Made by a program: the position numbers and the translations under genes. The notes under the pieces were generated by a model. The model did not search any database and was not told the origin of the DNA. It worked only from the letters and a program-made list of their open reading frames with translations. DNA of 45,995 bases from Clostridiaceae bacterium AF10-41 (GTDB lineage: Bacteria; Bacillota; Clostridia; Clostridiales; Clostridiaceae): NCBI GenBank assembly GCA_027686065.1, contig JAQCTH010000026.1, positions 1 to 45,995 on the forward strand, written 5' to 3'. This document shows positions 44,223-45,995 of this stretch, one piece after another; the stretch's first letter is position 1, and every line of letters starts with the position of its first letter.

Positions 44223-44936
44223 ATGAAACAAGTGAAATACACGGAAATATATGAATATTTGAAAAATAAAATATTAAATGATGAATTTAAATCTGGCGAA
44301 AAACTTCCTTCTGAAAATGAATTAACGTCACTATTTGAAGTAAGTAGAAATACTGTGAGACGTGCAATAAATCAGCTATCCTTTGAAGGTCTTGTTGCAA
44401 GTGTTCATGGAAAAGGAGTTTTTATCTTAGAAAAGCAACAACTTAAATTTTTAGTTGGTGGATTACAAAGCTTTAAAGAAGCTTCATTAACTAACAATGT
44501 AAATTATTTAACTCATGTACATAGATTCGAAGAATTAACAGTTGATGAAAAGCTCTCCAAAAAAACTGGTTTTTCATTAGGATCAAAGGTTATTTATATA
44601 ATAAGATCTAGAAATATAGATGGAGAGGAAAGTATATTAGATATAAATTATTTCTTAAAAGATATAATAAAAGATTTAGATGAAAATATTGCAACTAAAT
44701 CAATTTATGAACACATAGAAAATACTCTTTCCTTAAAAATTGCTGGAGCCCAAAAAATAGTTTCAGTAGAGGCAGTCTCTAACCTAGATATGAAATTTAT
44801 AGATTTAAAACATTACAATTTAGTTGCCATAATAAAAAATTATGTCTATTTGGAAGATGGAACTTTATTTGAATATACTGAATCACGTCATAGACCAGAT
44901 AAATTTACCTTTTCTACATATGCTAAGAGATTATAA
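44223..44936 (+). CDS. treR: GntR-family trehalose operon repressor
   Basis: A 237-residue GntR/HutC-type regulator: winged helix-turn-helix (about 5-70, with KLPSENELTSLFEVSRNTVRRAI) and a UTRA effector domain (about 90-232). In the TreR group the effector is trehalose 6-phosphate. It is divergent from treBC, with two matching palindromes in the shared spacer. AAAGGAG lies 12 bases before the ATG, somewhat far. It ends at a terminator shared with the convergent glycosidase gene. Confidence 0.9.
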   Translation: MKQVKYTEIYEYLKNKILNDEFKSGEKLPSENELTSLFEVSRNTVRRAINQLSFEGLVASVHGKGVFILEKQQLKFLVGGLQSFKEASLTNNVNYLTHVHRFEELTVDEKLSKKTGFSLGSKVIYIIRSRNIDGEESILDINYFLKDIIKDLDENIATKSIYEHIENTLSLKIAGAQKIVSVEAVSNLDMKFIDLKHYNLVAIIKNYVYLEDGTLFEYTESRHRPDKFTFSTYAKRL

Positions 44937-44949
44937 TTTCATATAAACT

Positions 44950-44987
44950 AAAAATGAATCAAGAAATCTTTTTCCTGATTCATTTTT
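44950..44987. terminator. Bidirectional terminator
   Basis: A 17-bp stem with one mismatch (44950-44966 with 44971-44987) and T runs on the plus strand, between treR and the convergent glycosidase-like gene. Confidence 0.8.
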
Positions 44988-44993
44988 ATTTTC

Positions 44994-45995
44994 TTATTTA
45001 TTAAATTTTCTTCTTAGTGCCAGTAATGCATTTAAATTGTCGTAAGAATATACTTCTTCAGTTTTTTCATTTCCAAATGCTCCGTATATATTACTGTTTA
45101 TATTTACCACTTGAAAAACCTTCATTTTATTTATTGCCATTTTGTAAAGTTCTTCATCATTTATTACCTTTGCTAATTGTGCAATATTAGCATAAATAGC
45201 TGTAGATTCTATTTTACTTTCATCCTTCATATTTACATTATATGAACTTGATATATATCCAAATTTTTTTAATCTATCTTTAATCCAATTTGTACTTTCA
45301 CTTATATCTTCATTTACTTCTGCTTTATTTAAAATAACTAATATAGACAATAAAGTATCTATATTTTCTTCCTTATCATATTCATTTGTACTGCCATCAT
45401 AATACTTTTTATATAGTGGTAAATCCTTACTTATGTAACCTTGCTCTATAATTTCACTTGATTTATTATAAACTTCATTCCATTTGTCATCAAATAAAGA
45501 TAAAAGTTTTATTGCATATAAATCCAAATAACATAAGGTAGTTATATTACTTTTTCCATATCCATCATGAAAATCTATTAATCTATTGTCTGTAATTAAA
45601 TTTTTGTATATTCCATTTGAAACCTTTATTCCATAGTATCTATATCTTAAATTATGAAATTCTTCTGAAGCAATTACTAGTGATCTTACTATTCTTAAAT
45701 CATCTATTGTAGCTGATACCTCTGAAGGCTTATTATTTTCTATTCTCCAACTAACTAATTTATTTTTTAAAATCATATTTTCTTTTAAATACTCAAAGGA
45801 TTTTTTATAATCTTCTTGATTATCTTCATATAAATAATAATTTAAAATCATTCCTTGAGATTCTGATAGAATATCATGTCCCTTAGTTAGATCCCCTTCT
45901 GTTTTTATATTATTATAATTAGTATATATTCCTCCAAACTCATTAATTAATTTATTGTCTATAAAATTAATTAGTACCTCCTCTTCCTTAGTTAT
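44994..45995 (-). CDS. GH8-like glycoside hydrolase, 5' end outside the window
   Basis: The frame stays open to the window edge (333 codons visible); an internal ATG at 45851 is not the start, because the 48 codons before it are open and carry family sequence. The stretch HDILSESQGM holds the acidic residue expected as general acid in glycoside hydrolase family 8, and SATIDDLRIVRSL matches the second conserved block. The helical-repeat character fits the (alpha/alpha)6 barrel. Substrate (cellulose-, chitosan- or exopolysaccharide-like) is unknown. A signal peptide or anchor, if any, lies outside the window. Confidence 0.72.
   Translation of the reverse strand: MTKEEEVLINFIDNKLINEFGGIYTNYNNIKTEGDLTKGHDILSESQGMILNYYLYEDNQEDYKKSFEYLKENMILKNKLVSWRIENNKPSEVSATIDDLRIVRSLVIASEEFHNLRYRYYGIKVSNGIYKNLITDNRLIDFHDGYGKSNITTLCYLDLYAIKLLSLFDDKWNEVYNKSSEIIEQGYISKDLPLYKKYYDGSTNEYDKEENIDTLLSILVILNKAEVNEDISESTNWIKDRLKKFGYISSSYNVNMKDESKIESTAIYANIAQLAKVINDEELYKMAINKMKVFQVVNINSNIYGAFGNEKTEEVYSYDNLNALLALRRKFNK

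Overview
The window looks like a chromosomal segment of a low-G+C Gram-positive anaerobe, most likely a Clostridium sensu stricto (cluster I) species. Supporting points are the very AT-rich sequence, strong AGGAGG-type ribosome binding sites with frequent TTG and GTG starts, two T-box leaders, a tandem glycine riboswitch, many intrinsic hairpin terminators at convergent gene ends, and the gene set itself (PflA, AspD, PotABCD, a CvfB-type S1 protein, a DUF378 protein). The species cannot be settled from the sequence alone. No phage, plasmid backbone, CRISPR array, rRNA operon or intact insertion sequence is visible.

Layout. 1-5700: edge of an unidentified gene, S1 protein and gamma-carbonic-anhydrase pair, PHP protein, small membrane protein, Lrp regulator, DUF378 protein, DUF2334 deacetylase-like surface protein. 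5700-11250: a PEPCK/HPr-kinase-fold P-loop protein, PlsC acyltransferase, secreted ComEC-like metallo-beta-lactamase protein, DEDDy nuclease, and an iron locus (feoA plus a FeoB-associated cysteine-rich peptide, no feoB) behind a Fur-like box. 11290-16460: argS with an Arg T-box, a site-2-protease homologue that has lost its metal ligands, an LCP cell-wall ligase with a repetitive tail, and an unknown anchored protein. 17100-25600: arginase, DEDDh exonuclease, PflA, a GNAT/DJ-1 fusion, then a tightly packed potR-potABCD spermidine/putrescine import operon. 25600-31330: Ndk, acylphosphatase, membrane-anchored GH73 glucosaminidase, then a divergent pair: an AGCS amino-acid/Na+ symporter under a tandem glycine riboswitch and aspartate 4-decarboxylase. 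31330-38980: a composite dispersed repeat with a strongly folded module, leuA under a T-box, a D-2-hydroxyacid dehydrogenase/HAD pair, and a compact operon (GyrI-like, YoaP-like GNAT, radical SAM) next to a WYL regulator. 39190-40720: an accessory spot with tRNA-Leu(GAG), a gene of clearly higher G+C, and the stump of a truncated gene. 40880-44940: trehalose PTS operon treB-treC with divergent treR. 44990 to the end: a GH8-like glycosidase cut by the window edge.

How the genes work together. Trehalose enters through TreB as trehalose 6-phosphate and is split by TreC; TreR probably acts on two identical 14-bp palindromes, one lying exactly in the spacer of the treB promoter. The polyamine importer and arginase both bear on the arginine/ornithine/polyamine pool. 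The symporter and AspD share one intergenic control region and handle small amino acids. Surface functions (LCP ligase, GH73, DUF2334 protein, GH8-like protein) are spread through the window. The most unusual items are two homologues that have lost catalytic residues (the site-2-protease homologue and the DJ-1 domain of the GNAT fusion), the inverted pair of composite intergenic repeats, one of which carries a foldable extra module, the atypical gene beside tRNA-Leu, and the iron locus lacking feoB.
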